Shown: positions 1 through 8,191 of the stretch, piece by piece
How the letters are laid out: each line of letters starts with the position of its first letter
Position numbering within the stretch: position 1 is the stretch's first letter
DNA from: Gaoshiqia sp050298035
GTDB lineage: Bacteria > Bacteroidota > Bacteroidia > Bacteroidales > Prolixibacteraceae
Length of the DNA stretch: 21,939 nucleotides
NCBI GenBank assembly: GCA_050298035.1
Contig: JBNKTK010000057.1
Span: 1 to 21,939, forward strand
Direction of reading: 5' to 3'
Program-made: the position numbers and the translations under genes
The notes under the pieces: generated by a model
Told to the model about the DNA's origin: nothing
Database searches by the model: none
What the model saw: the letters and a program-made list of their open reading frames with translations, nothing else

Positions 1-94
1 GGTTTGCGGCTTGCAGCTCCTATGTGATCTACTGTGCCTACTGTGGTTTTTTCAAAATATACCACTTTGATTCAAACTCCATGAAAACAAACCG
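1..94. repeat. Edge of a degenerate intergenic repeat
   Basis: No gene is seen here. Positions 17-48 carry a short direct repeat built on CTATGTG/CTACTGTG, followed by GGTT. It resembles the better-preserved copies at 18445-18478 (same strand) and 21892-21924 (opposite strand). The preceding TTGCAGCT also resembles TTGCAGCTTG near 18585. It is probably the decayed end of a dispersed non-coding repeat, cut by the window boundary. Confidence 0.4.
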
Positions 95-397
95 TCAGAC
101 AACCCGCGACAAAAGGACTATAAAAGCATATAAGAATGTGGCCATCAGCACACCGCGAGCTGCCAAATCCATCCGTTTTCTGTAAAAATAAAGGAATAGT
201 AGCAGGTTGGGCAAAACGCACAAGGTCATCAGCTTTATCAGAATTTGCAGGTGCCACAAGCCGAGCAGGTAATCTGAGAAAGGAATGTCTTTCCCGCTGG
301 CAATGTACAAAATGACAAACATGATCACCGGGATAATTACTCCCGGGATAAATCCGAACCGGATTTTATTATTTCGACTTTTTGATGAAGTTGTCAT
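95..397 (-). CDS. Small three-helix membrane protein, unknown function
   Basis: The 100-residue protein has a basic, Ser/Asn-rich N-terminus and three hydrophobic segments at about residues 13-33, 50-70 and 80-98. A KRMD stretch lies between the second and third. The start is fixed by context: its ATG shares one base with the surE stop codon in a TAATG junction, typical of translational coupling. It is therefore very likely the second gene of a surE operon. I do not recognise the family and see no catalytic motif. A minor subunit or accessory protein of the inner membrane is possible but unproven. No terminator is visible after the stop. Confidence 0.65.
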   Translation of the reverse strand: MTTSSKSRNNKIRFGFIPGVIIPVIMFVILYIASGKDIPFSDYLLGLWHLQILIKLMTLCVLPNLLLFLYFYRKRMDLAARGVLMATFLYAFIVLLSRVV

Positions 398-1158
398 TAA
401 AATTTCCAGTTCTTCATTTGTTGGAAGGTCTCAGTACAGGTCATGTCCACATTAACCGGAACAACAGACACATATTGGTTTTCGATTGCGTGAATGTCAG
501 TGCCCGGCACATCCGGCTCAAAATTTTTGAAGTAACCACTCAACCAATAATAATCACGCTGGTGCGGGTCGGTTCGTTTTTCGAGTTCTTCAACCCATTT
601 TCCGGCAGTCTGACGACAAACCTGAACTCCTTTCACCTCACCTTTCGGAATATTCACATTCAGGCAGGTGAAATGTGGCAAGCCATTCTCTGCTACCGAT
701 TGAAAAATCCGTGCTACCCACATTTTTGCACGGGTAAAATCAGCATCCGAATCATAATCGCACAACGAAAAACCAATTGATGACACCCCATGCAGGCAAC
801 CTTCTATTGCAGCCCCCATCGTGCCGGAATAAACAACGCTAATCGATGAATTGGATCCGTGATTGATACCCGAAACAACAAAATCAGGATGACGGTCCAA
901 CAAGTGGTTGAACCCCATTTTTATACAATCAACCGGGGTGCCATTACACTTATAAAGCGTATAACCATCTTCCTCTTCGAGTTTCGATGCCCTCAGAGGC
1001 TTATCAACTGTTATTGCACTCGACTTACCCGACATGGCTCTTTCAGGGGCAATAACAACAACTTCACCAAAGAGGCGCATGACATCGGTTAACTCCTTCA
1101 ATCCTTTGGCATGGATGCCATCATCATTTGTAATCAGAATAAGCGGGCGGTCTTCCAT
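397..1158 (-). CDS. surE: 5'/3'-nucleotidase SurE (survival protein E)
   Basis: SurE is a cytoplasmic metal-dependent phosphatase that dephosphorylates nucleoside monophosphates and can act on short polyphosphate; it belongs to the stationary-phase survival family. The 253-residue length is normal. Near the N-terminus is ILITNDDG (N11, D12, D13, G14), the hallmark metal-binding motif. It is followed by APERAMSGKSSAIT (Ser43 is the usual metal-site Ser/Thr), GTPVDC at residues 73-78 and SGINHGSN with Asn99. Together these make up the SurE active site. It begins an apparent two-gene operon and overlaps the downstream membrane-protein ORF by one base. A TAnnTTTG -7 element lies about 20 bp upstream of the start, implying a very short 5' leader. 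The gene appears intact. Confidence 0.95.
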   Translation of the reverse strand: MEDRPLILITNDDGIHAKGLKELTDVMRLFGEVVVIAPERAMSGKSSAITVDKPLRASKLEEEDGYTLYKCNGTPVDCIKMGFNHLLDRHPDFVVSGINHGSNSSISVVYSGTMGAAIEGCLHGVSSIGFSLCDYDSDADFTRAKMWVARIFQSVAENGLPHFTCLNVNIPKGEVKGVQVCRQTAGKWVEELEKRTDPHQRDYYWLSGYFKNFEPDVPGTDIHAIENQYVSVVPVNVDMTCTETFQQMKNWKF

Positions 1159-1178
1159 CTCATTTCATTTTCAGCTCA

Positions 1179-1186
1179 CAAATATA
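1179..1186 (-). promoter_or_regulatory. Candidate -7 element for surE
   Basis: Read on the minus strand this is TATATTTG, matching the Bacteroidota primary-sigma -7 consensus TAnnTTTG. A TTG that could serve as -33 lies at 1205-1203, but the spacing of 16 nt is a little shorter than usual. Transcription would start about 14 nt before the surE ATG. Confidence 0.4.
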
Positions 1187-1427
1187 ACCCAATCACACAG
1201 AACAACAGCTTACTTTCATCATTTTATTAATGTAGCAATGCTTAGCCTTATTCCTAAATATTGCACCAGTATCAGCACATATAAAACCTATTCGTCCAAA
1301 ACAACTATTTGCAAAAAGATCAAGAAACTCTCCCAAAGATAAAACCACTTCGGTTCCTGACTTCGTAAAAAATAAAACCTGACCATATCTCTGATTGTTT
1401 ATCTGTTGAACTGATAAAACTAAAATC

Positions 1428-1811
1428 ATGAAAACACAAAAAGATGCCATTGTCTGGGCCGAAATCCCTGTTTTGAATTTCACAAGGGCAAAAGATTTCT
1501 ATTCAAAAATCTTAGACTGCGAAATGTATGAAGAAGTATTTGGTAAACACCGGATGGGCTTTCTTCCGATGGATCCAAAGTCAGATGGTGTTGGTGGCGC
1601 AATCGTTCAGGGCGAAGGATATACCCCAAGCGGATTGGGGTCCAAAGTATACCTGAACGGAGGAGAAGACCTGAACATTATTTTGAACCGTATTGATGAG
1701 GCCGGAGGAAAAATCATTCTTCCCAAAACACTCATTCGCGAGGATATTGGGTATTTTGCCATTTTCGAAGATACCGAAGGAAATCATGTCTGCCTGCATT
1801 CAAAAAAATAA
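1428..1811 (+). CDS. VOC-superfamily (glyoxalase-fold) protein
   Basis: The 127-residue protein has the paired beta-alpha-beta-beta-beta organisation of the vicinal-oxygen-chelate fold. Its N-terminus reads WAEIPVLNFTRAKDFYSKILDCEMYEE (first module; residues about 10-36), and the C-terminal half contains GYFAIFEDTEGNHVCLHS (residues 109-126), a signature of small bacterial VOC proteins. Family members include glyoxalases, dioxygenases, fosfomycin/bleomycin resistance proteins and many uncharacterised cytoplasmic proteins; the sequence does not tell which. The final strand ends in His rather than the usual Glu ligand, so metal-dependent catalysis is uncertain. It stands alone, with its own terminator at 1824-1852, in convergent orientation to the DUF819 gene. 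Confidence 0.85.
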   Translation: MKTQKDAIVWAEIPVLNFTRAKDFYSKILDCEMYEEVFGKHRMGFLPMDPKSDGVGGAIVQGEGYTPSGLGSKVYLNGGEDLNIILNRIDEAGGKIILPKTLIREDIGYFAIFEDTEGNHVCLHSKK

Positions 1812-1823
1812 ACAGGATCAAAG

Positions 1824-1852
1824 AGCCGGGAACTCCGGCTTCTTTATTTTTT
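1824..1852 (+). terminator. Intrinsic terminator after the VOC gene
   Basis: AGCCGG (1824-1829) pairs with CCGGCT (1835-1840) around a five-base loop. It is followed by TCTTTATTTTTT. Its position, 13 nt after the stop codon, fits termination of the VOC transcript. On the minus strand the same hairpin has a poorer T tract, so it may also weakly end the convergent DUF819 transcript. Confidence 0.75.
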
Positions 1853-1939
1853 ACATTGCCTGCAGAAGATGAAAATCATAAACTGATCAGCAGTCACCGC
1901 TGGCCTGACAACCGAACCTGTTTTTCATCAGTGTTCCTG

Positions 1940-3100
1940 CTAACTTAAAAACAGTGCAATTGAAACACCAATAAAGGTTCCGATTACATATCCCAATATA
2001 CCAACCAGGATGCCGGGAGTAATTAACTTCTTTTGTCCCAGTGATGCAGCCATCGGTGCAGCAACTGATGGCCCCATGATATTTGCAGCTGAGGAAATAA
2101 TAACTTCAAAGACATCAAGCTTGAACAACCTGGCCGTTGCCAGCAGTACTAACAAATGAATTAGCAGCACCAACAGATAAAACCCCAGCACAGCAGGGCC
2201 GATATGAATAATCTCTTTCAGGTTGGTAGCAGCACCAATTGCTGCAAGAAAAATATACATCATCCATAACCCAATCGAGAAAGCAGTATCTTCGAGCGGT
2301 TTAAGCCGCTTCGGAAAAAGATTGGCAGCCAGCACCGACAATACAGTTATAATTAATATACTCAAGTTGATCTTTGTTGCAAACATCTGCTGAAGAATGC
2401 CCTCAAGCCAAAATCCAAGAACAGCGACACCTGCAGCCAAAAACAAGGTCAGGGCAATCCGCTCCATTGTTATTGGCCACGACACCTTATCTGTATGAAT
2501 AGATTCCTCCCTGTTTTCAGCTTTCGGCTTCACAAAGAAACGCTGCAAAAAAGCAACCGATGGGATAGCCAGCAACAACAACACAAACATGCTGGCCGCA
2601 AAATTATCAACAGCTATTGTTGCCGCAAAAAGAGGATGGGCACTGAAATTCAGAATTTCCCCTGTCGCAACAAAATTCATACTCCCCCCAATCAGCGTTG
2701 CAGCAATCACACCAGCAGTATTTCCGGAATCGGCCCCCAGATCAATTAACGAAAAAGCCAGGAAACATCCCAAAACCACGCCAATTGCACCAATAGTATA
2801 AGCCACAAGCAGCTTTCCTCCTTCACGAATGATCCTGCCCATGTTTGAACCCAGTAATAGCATGGGAATAGAAAGCGGGATAAACCAATTGAAAACCAAA
2901 TCGTAAGCTTCCACCTTCACCCCGCCTGTAGCAACAGGAACGACACCTGTCATCGACAATAATGACATCAATATCATCGTAACCAAAATGCCGGAAACTT
3001 TCCCAAGCCACTTTTTATACTCTGACCAAATTCCAATTGCTGCAGCCCCCAGCAGGATAGCAAACAGAAGCATATGATTCCCCGGTTCTATTAAAGACAT
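1940..3100 (-). CDS. DUF819 family multi-pass membrane protein
   Basis: The 386-residue, highly hydrophobic protein has roughly ten or more transmembrane segments from residue 10 to the C-terminus, with one hydrophilic loop around residues 190-210 (KPKAENREES). The composition and motifs IPLSIPMLLLGSNMGRI, GGSMNFVATGE, DNFAASM and SSAANIMGPSVAAPMAAS match the DUF819 (YjcL-like) family of predicted inner-membrane transporters. The two related Gly/Ser-rich stretches in the N- and C-terminal halves suggest an inverted-repeat fold such as occurs in secondary carriers. The substrate is not established. It is monocistronic and diverges from the first ROK gene across a 434-bp AT-rich spacer. Confidence 0.88.
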   Translation of the reverse strand: MSLIEPGNHMLLFAILLGAAAIGIWSEYKKWLGKVSGILVTMILMSLLSMTGVVPVATGGVKVEAYDLVFNWFIPLSIPMLLLGSNMGRIIREGGKLLVAYTIGAIGVVLGCFLAFSLIDLGADSGNTAGVIAATLIGGSMNFVATGEILNFSAHPLFAATIAVDNFAASMFVLLLLAIPSVAFLQRFFVKPKAENREESIHTDKVSWPITMERIALTLFLAAGVAVLGFWLEGILQQMFATKINLSILIITVLSVLAANLFPKRLKPLEDTAFSIGLWMMYIFLAAIGAATNLKEIIHIGPAVLGFYLLVLLIHLLVLLATARLFKLDVFEVIISSAANIMGPSVAAPMAASLGQKKLITPGILVGILGYVIGTFIGVSIALFLS

Positions 3101-3534
3101 AATTTACCCTTTTTATTTAGGCACAAATAAGGCAACAAAATCAAAAAGAACCTACCTATTCACGCAAAAAGATCAATTTTTTCTTACTTTTTTTCTCTGC
3201 ACCCCCATTAAAAACAACACCTACACTGAAAGACTCAAGAAAATACGCCCCGCCATAACAATGTGGTAACCTAAAAAAACAATCTAAATCAACAAATCAA
3301 ATTAGATAAAACATCCAGCTCTATTCTATCGTAAGTCTTTTATATTCAAAAATATATCTGTCATTTTTTGCAACAAACAAATTCCAGAACACCCTTATAT
3401 AAAAGGTTCCATCACCTTTTGACAAAAGAAAATAATTCCATCACACAGTGTATCTTTTGTAATTTTTTTTAAAAGAATAGTCTTTCTGAAATTTTTATTT
3501 ATAATTTTATTGAAATTTTAGAAAAGAATTTCAA
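3101..3534. other. AT-rich divergent intergenic region
   Basis: This 434-bp stretch separates the divergent DUF819 and ROK1 genes and has no credible ORF. Contents: an AAAAGG-n8-CCTTTT inverted repeat (3401-3420); a direct repeat TTCCATCAC at 3407-3415 and 3436-3444 (start-to-start 29 bp); and an imperfect inverted repeat next to the ROK1 start (3484-3523). It must contain the ROK1 promoter, but I find no exact TAnnTTTG element in it; TATCTTTTG at about 3451 has one base too many. Confidence 0.6.
3484..3523. promoter_or_regulatory. Imperfect inverted repeat before ROK1, possible operator
   Basis: TTCTGAAATTT (3484-3494) and AAATTTTAGAA (3513-3523) match as an inverted repeat at 10 of 11 positions with an 18-nt spacer, ending 11 nt before the ROK1 ATG. 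The outer TTCT...AGAA halves match those of the perfect palindrome in front of ROK2 (10088-10116). NagC/Mlc-type ROK repressors are known to bind AT-rich palindromes, so this could be an autoregulatory site. The region is very AT-rich, so chance is a real alternative. Confidence 0.35.
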
Positions 3535-4767
3535 ATGGTTCTGCATAAAAAAGAGGATACCGAAAGAATGGCCATTAGTGAGCTAAAAAGATACAAGCTC
3601 AAGATGCACATTTTGAGGCTTTTATACCACAAAAGTCCTCAATCGGCTTCTGTTTTAAGCAAAAAAACCAATGTCAGTCTTCCAACAATTCGCTCGATTC
3701 TTGATGATTTGATTGACGATAAAATTGTTTGCTCAACAGGTATTGGCGATTCTCAGGGAGGACGTAAGCCGACAATCTACAGTATCTCCTCTGACGCATT
3801 TTACATTTTAGCTGTCGAACTTGGGCATTACAAAGCCAAAGCAGTGATCTACAACAGTCTCAATAACGAGATTTCATCAATCCTGGAATTTGAAACGAAC
3901 ATTGACGATCCCAAACTGGAAATTACAGTTGAAAAAATTCTTGACTCATTACTGAAAGAAACAGGCCTCGCCAAAGACAAAATAGCCGCAATTGGCCTTA
4001 GCATGCCTGGTTTGATTGATTCAGAAAACGGAATAAACCGAACCATAAAAAAGCCGGATGACAGGAATATTGTTGACAGGCTATCCCGACAGCTAAAGAT
4101 TAAAACATATATCGAAAATGACGCCCGCATGCAGGCACTGGGTGAGTTTGTATTCGGGAAGGCAAAAAGTACAAGTAACACCTTAGTTATCAACTGGAGC
4201 TGGGGACTTGGCCTGGGTATGATTTTAAATGGTGAAATCTATAACGGATCAAATGGATGTGCAGGTGAACTAAGCCACATCCGGATTGAAGAAGAAGGTG
4301 ATATGTGCGAATGCGGAAAACGTGGTTGCTTTCAAACAATTGCGGGGGCACAGAACCTGCTCAATATGGCACTTGCAGAACTAAAGAAAGGTACGATCTC
4401 TCAATTGACCAGCAAATTTGCCCATGAGCCGGGAGAAATGAAACCTGCTGACATTATAAACTGTGCAAAAAAAGGAGATGAACTTTCCATCTCATTATTA
4501 ACCTCTATAAGTACCAGGCTGGCCTGGGGACTTTCAATCCTCATCCAGCTCTATAACCCTGAACTAATCGTTTTAAACGGTCCTTTGACAAAAGCAAGTC
4601 AATACATATTAATCCCGATACAGCATGCCCTAAATCAGTATTGTCTGGAAAATATTTCAGAGAATGTTCGGATAGAAATATCTGAGATGGGAGAACACTC
4701 CGGATTAAAAGGAGTAGCCGTAATGGTATTTCAAAGATTATTCAGAGACAAATCAGCAAATGTATGA
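3535..4767 (+). CDS. ROK-family transcriptional regulator (NagC/Mlc-like), copy 1
   Basis: The 410-residue protein has an N-terminal winged helix (about 20-85; SVLSKKTNVSLPTIRSILDDL is the HTH, GGRKP the wing) and a C-terminal ROK/ASKHA domain (about 88-400). ROK regulators bind a sugar or sugar phosphate and release operator DNA. The phosphate-binding DxGxT of ROK kinases is replaced by ELGHYK (95-100), so kinase activity is unlikely. The sugar-site ND pair (N195, D196) is kept. The zinc motif is complete (H248, C258, C260, C265), but the usual Glu after GC is Gln267. It lies 56 bp before susC with no terminator between, so read-through is possible. An internal ATG at 3568 could be the real start, but the extra eleven residues are conserved in copy 2. 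It is about 70% identical by eye to copy 2. Confidence 0.9.
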   Translation: MVLHKKEDTERMAISELKRYKLKMHILRLLYHKSPQSASVLSKKTNVSLPTIRSILDDLIDDKIVCSTGIGDSQGGRKPTIYSISSDAFYILAVELGHYKAKAVIYNSLNNEISSILEFETNIDDPKLEITVEKILDSLLKETGLAKDKIAAIGLSMPGLIDSENGINRTIKKPDDRNIVDRLSRQLKIKTYIENDARMQALGEFVFGKAKSTSNTLVINWSWGLGLGMILNGEIYNGSNGCAGELSHIRIEEEGDMCECGKRGCFQTIAGAQNLLNMALAELKKGTISQLTSKFAHEPGEMKPADIINCAKKGDELSISLLTSISTRLAWGLSILIQLYNPELIVLNGPLTKASQYILIPIQHALNQYCLENISENVRIEISEMGEHSGLKGVAVMVFQRLFRDKSANV

Positions 4768-4823
4768 CACACCATTAATCAACTAAAAAATCATTCTTCT
4801 ATATCTATTATGTTCTAAAAATT

Positions 4824-7800
4824 ATGCTTATGAATCGAAAATTAAATTGGTCAAGAAAGTGTTTGGCAACACTTGCCGCACTTCTTTTCGGAGTAGGAGT
4901 TCTGATGGCACAGGAAGTCAGCCTGTCCGGAACCGTAACCAGCTCTGAAGATGGAAACCCGCTTCCAGGGGTCTCAGTACTCCAGAAAGGAACGACACGC
5001 GGAACAGTTACTGATATTGACGGACACTACAGTATTAGTGTCACCAAAGGTTCTGTAGTTGTTTTCTCTTTTATCGGCATGCAGGCATTCGAAATGACTG
5101 CCGATGAAGCCAAAACACTTGACATCGTTTTGGAACCGGAAACTACAGGACTTGACGAAGTAGTTGTTACAGCGCTTGGTATTAAGCGTGATAAAAAGGC
5201 ACTTGGATACTCAGTCAGTTCAATAAAATCAGACGAACTGGTAAAAAGTGGTATCCCGGTAAACCCGCTTACTTCACTTTACGGAAAGGCATCCGGAGTA
5301 AGGGTTTCGGGTACTGCAAACGGCCCAACCGGAGGTATGGTCATCAATATCCGAAATTCCATTTCACTTAACGAAGAATCTTCAACAAGACCACTTTTTG
5401 TGGTTGACGGTATTCCAATTTTTGATGAGAACACCGGAATGAACAGAAACGACCGTGACGGACGCGACAAAGGTACCGGTATCAACGACATCAATGCCGA
5501 GGATATTGAGTCAATCGAAATCCTTAAAGGTGCTAAAGCATCAGTACTTTATGGTTATGCTGGCGCAAACGGCGTTGTTCTGATCACCACAAAGTCAGGT
5601 GCCAAGAAAAAAGGTCTTGGTGTTGAAGTGAATTCGAGCTTCACATGGGACAACGTTGCCTATTTCCCAAAACTTCAAAACGAGTTTGGTTCCGGATCAA
5701 GTGTGGGTGCTGCTTTACCAGATCCCAACCTTACCGACGCAGATGGTTTTAAATACAAAGACATTGATGGTACACTGACTCCTGTTTTTTACGGAAATGG
5801 AGCAGCAGGTTTCGGCCCGAAGATGGATGGCCGTAATATTTTATGGTGGGATGGACAAATGAGATCTTATACCCCTCAACCGGATAATTTCAAAGACATA
5901 TTCCAACAAGGACATTTGCGCACAAATGGTTTTTCATTGTCTAATGCAGGCGAATTAGGCAATGTCCGTTTCGGATATACAAATAAGAAATTTTCCAGTA
6001 CCGTTATTGGTTCTTATCAGGATAACCACATCTTCAGTTTTAACGGGCAGCTAAATATATCCGATAAAATCTCAGTAAATTACATTAGTAACTATTATTA
6101 CACATTCAACCACAACGCACCATTCAGGATGCAAGATGGTTTGGTTACATACGGGATCAACCGTGACATGAAACCTGAACTATGGAAAAGCCATATTACT
6201 GACGAAACAGGTGTTTATTGGTATTTCAGAACAAAAGAAAGATCGGAGGCTGCCGGTGGCCTTGTAGGTAAATTAGGTGGAGAATACTTCTGGAACCAAA
6301 CCCAGAACGATTTCGATGAAACAAGGCATCACTTACTACAATCAGTAAATACAAACATTGAATTTACCGATTGGTTATCACTTACTCTTCGTTCAGGGTT
6401 CGATATGACACGTAAGTTGAATGAAGTAAAAAAGAAAGTTACCAAACCACTTGGCGAAGATTCATCACAAGGGTATTACTCTGTTGACGAGAGAAATATC
6501 ATTAGCTTCTACAACAACGCATACCTGAATTTCGACAAAAAGATCAACAATGATCTTGAGATCAATGGGCTAGTTGGTTTTGTATATGAAAATTTTACAG
6601 ACAGAAATGTAAAATCTTTAACAACCAGCTTCTTAGTTGAAAACTGGTTTTCTCTTGGAAACAGTAGCAAAGATGTTAAGTCAGAAGGTTCAGGCAGCCG
6701 TAGATCCAGTGTATTATACGGGGTGTTGGCGTCAGCTCAACTTTCGTACAGGGACCAACTATACTTTGAGATGCAGGGGCGTAACGACTGGTCATCTATT
6801 TTGCCTCCAGATAACAACAGTTACTTCTATCCTGGAGCGAGTTTGTCCTGGATCGCCAGTGAAACCCTCACCTTACCTACAGTGATCAAGTATGCCAAGT
6901 TACGTACTTCATTTGCAGACGTAGGTCGTCCTGGCCCAATCTATTTCGGCAACCTCGCATTTAACATAAACAGCTATGGCGGAATTGCTTATGCAACATC
7001 AGCAAGTGAAATGCCTCCTGCCGATTTTGAAACTGGTATCGCCGAAGGTAAACTACCTCCCGAAAACTTAAAACCGGAACGAAAAAGAGAATTCGAAGCT
7101 GGTTTTGAAATTAGCTTCTTCGATCAAAACAGGCTGGGATTTGATTTTGCCTGGTTCAAATCCGACACATACGATCAAATTATTGGTCTTGATGTTCCCA
7201 AATCTTCAGGGGTCAACAAGATTATTACAAATGCAGGAGATGTTCAAAATACAGGCTTAGAGTTACAGATTACCGGTAAGCCAATTATTACCAAAGACTT
7301 CCAGTGGAATACAACTCTCAACCTGGCAAAATATAATACTAAGGTTAAAGAGCTGTCTAGTGGCGTTGAGGTCCTTCCGTTATGGGGTGTTACCGGTGCA
7401 AAAATAGAAGCACGTGTTGGAGAACAGTATGGTGAAATATTTATTAATCCTTGGAAAAGAGATGACAATGGGAACCTGATTGTAAACTCAACAACTGGCG
7501 TTTACGATTTTGATAAAGAAAACCAAATCAAGGTAGGCAAACAAATCCCGGACCTCACAGGGGGATTGAATACAAACATTGCCTATAAGGGTTTATTCAT
7601 CGACTTTGACTTTGACTTCCAATTTGGTGGAACAATTATTTCACAAACCAACATGTACTTAAAAGGTAACGGGACAGGTATTGAGTCTCTTAAATACAGA
7701 GATGAAGCACGTGGTGGATTACCTTACTACGTGAATACCGACAACCAAAGGATACTGCTTGATTCCCATACTGCACCCGTTCCATCTGATTCAAAATACG

Positions 7801-8180
7801 ACTTCATTCTTCATGATGGTGTGGTTTTACCAGGCGTAAAAGAAGATGGGTCTGTTAATGATATTTTGATTCCAGCCCAGAAATATTATGAAGACACCTA
7901 CTGGCAAGGATACATGGACATCACAGAAGACGCTATTTACAAGAGCGACTTTATCGCTTTGCGAAGAATAACAATTGGTTATGAATTGCCAAAACAAATT
8001 GTAAACAAAACATTCTTCAACAAAATCCGTCTTTCTCTATTTGGAAACAATATTGCCTATCTGTACAAAGATGTGCCTAATGTTACCCCTGAATCTTATG
8101 CTGGAACAAACGAATTTACCGAATATTCGGGTATGCCTGGTGTAAGAAGCATTGGTTGTGAAATTAAATTAGGATTTTAA
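4824..8180 (+). CDS. SusC/RagA-family TonB-dependent outer-membrane transporter
   Basis: The 1118-residue protein is a complete SusC-type receptor. It imports a nutrient, usually an oligosaccharide, across the outer membrane using TonB/ExbBD energy together with its SusD lid. Domains: signal peptide (about 1-30, ending LMAQ), carboxypeptidase-regulatory-like beta-sandwich (31-105), TonB-box-like LDEVVVTALG (110-119), plug (about 125-265, containing PLFVVDGIPI and ANGVVLITTKSG) and a 22-strand-type barrel ending in GF. No STN signalling domain is present, so it should not itself signal to an anti-sigma factor. It begins 56 bp after ROK1 and ends 11 bp before the SusD gene. A start at 4830 (MNRKL) is also possible. 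The substrate cannot be read from the sequence, and no degradative enzyme is encoded nearby. Confidence 0.96.
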   Translation: MLMNRKLNWSRKCLATLAALLFGVGVLMAQEVSLSGTVTSSEDGNPLPGVSVLQKGTTRGTVTDIDGHYSISVTKGSVVVFSFIGMQAFEMTADEAKTLDIVLEPETTGLDEVVVTALGIKRDKKALGYSVSSIKSDELVKSGIPVNPLTSLYGKASGVRVSGTANGPTGGMVINIRNSISLNEESSTRPLFVVDGIPIFDENTGMNRNDRDGRDKGTGINDINAEDIESIEILKGAKASVLYGYAGANGVVLITTKSGAKKKGLGVEVNSSFTWDNVAYFPKLQNEFGSGSSVGAALPDPNLTDADGFKYKDIDGTLTPVFYGNGAAGFGPKMDGRNILWWDGQMRSYTPQPDNFKDIFQQGHLRTNGFSLSNAGELGNVRFGYTNKKFSSTVIGSYQDNHIFSFNGQLNISDKISVNYISNYYYTFNHNAPFRMQDGLVTYGINRDMKPELWKSHITDETGVYWYFRTKERSEAAGGLVGKLGGEYFWNQTQNDFDETRHHLLQSVNTNIEFTDWLSLTLRSGFDMTRKLNEVKKKVTKPLGEDSSQGYYSVDERNIISFYNNAYLNFDKKINNDLEINGLVGFVYENFTDRNVKSLTTSFLVENWFSLGNSSKDVKSEGSGSRRSSVLYGVLASAQLSYRDQLYFEMQGRNDWSSILPPDNNSYFYPGASLSWIASETLTLPTVIKYAKLRTSFADVGRPGPIYFGNLAFNINSYGGIAYATSASEMPPADFETGIAEGKLPPENLKPERKREFEAGFEISFFDQNRLGFDFAWFKSDTYDQIIGLDVPKSSGVNKIITNAGDVQNTGLELQITGKPIITKDFQWNTTLNLAKYNTKVKELSSGVEVLPLWGVTGAKIEARVGEQYGEIFINPWKRDDNGNLIVNSTTGVYDFDKENQIKVGKQIPDLTGGLNTNIAYKGLFIDFDFDFQFGGTIISQTNMYLKGNGTGIESLKYRDEARGGLPYYVNTDNQRILLDSHTAPVPSDSKYDFILHDGVVLPGVKEDGSVNDILIPAQKYYEDTYWQGYMDITEDAIYKSDFIALRRITIGYELPKQIVNKTFFNKIRLSLFGNNIAYLYKDVPNVTPESYAGTNEFTEYSGMPGVRSIGCEIKLGF

Positions 8181-8191
8181 AATTTACCACT

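Noticed and set aside
382..780. 132-codon plus-strand ORF
   Set aside because: It is antisense to surE, whose motifs are unmistakable; its composition is that of a shadow frame.
1193..1483. 96-codon minus-strand ORF overlapping the VOC gene start
   Set aside because: It runs antisense into the VOC coding region, has mixed Cys-rich and polar composition with no domain, and ends in intergenic DNA.
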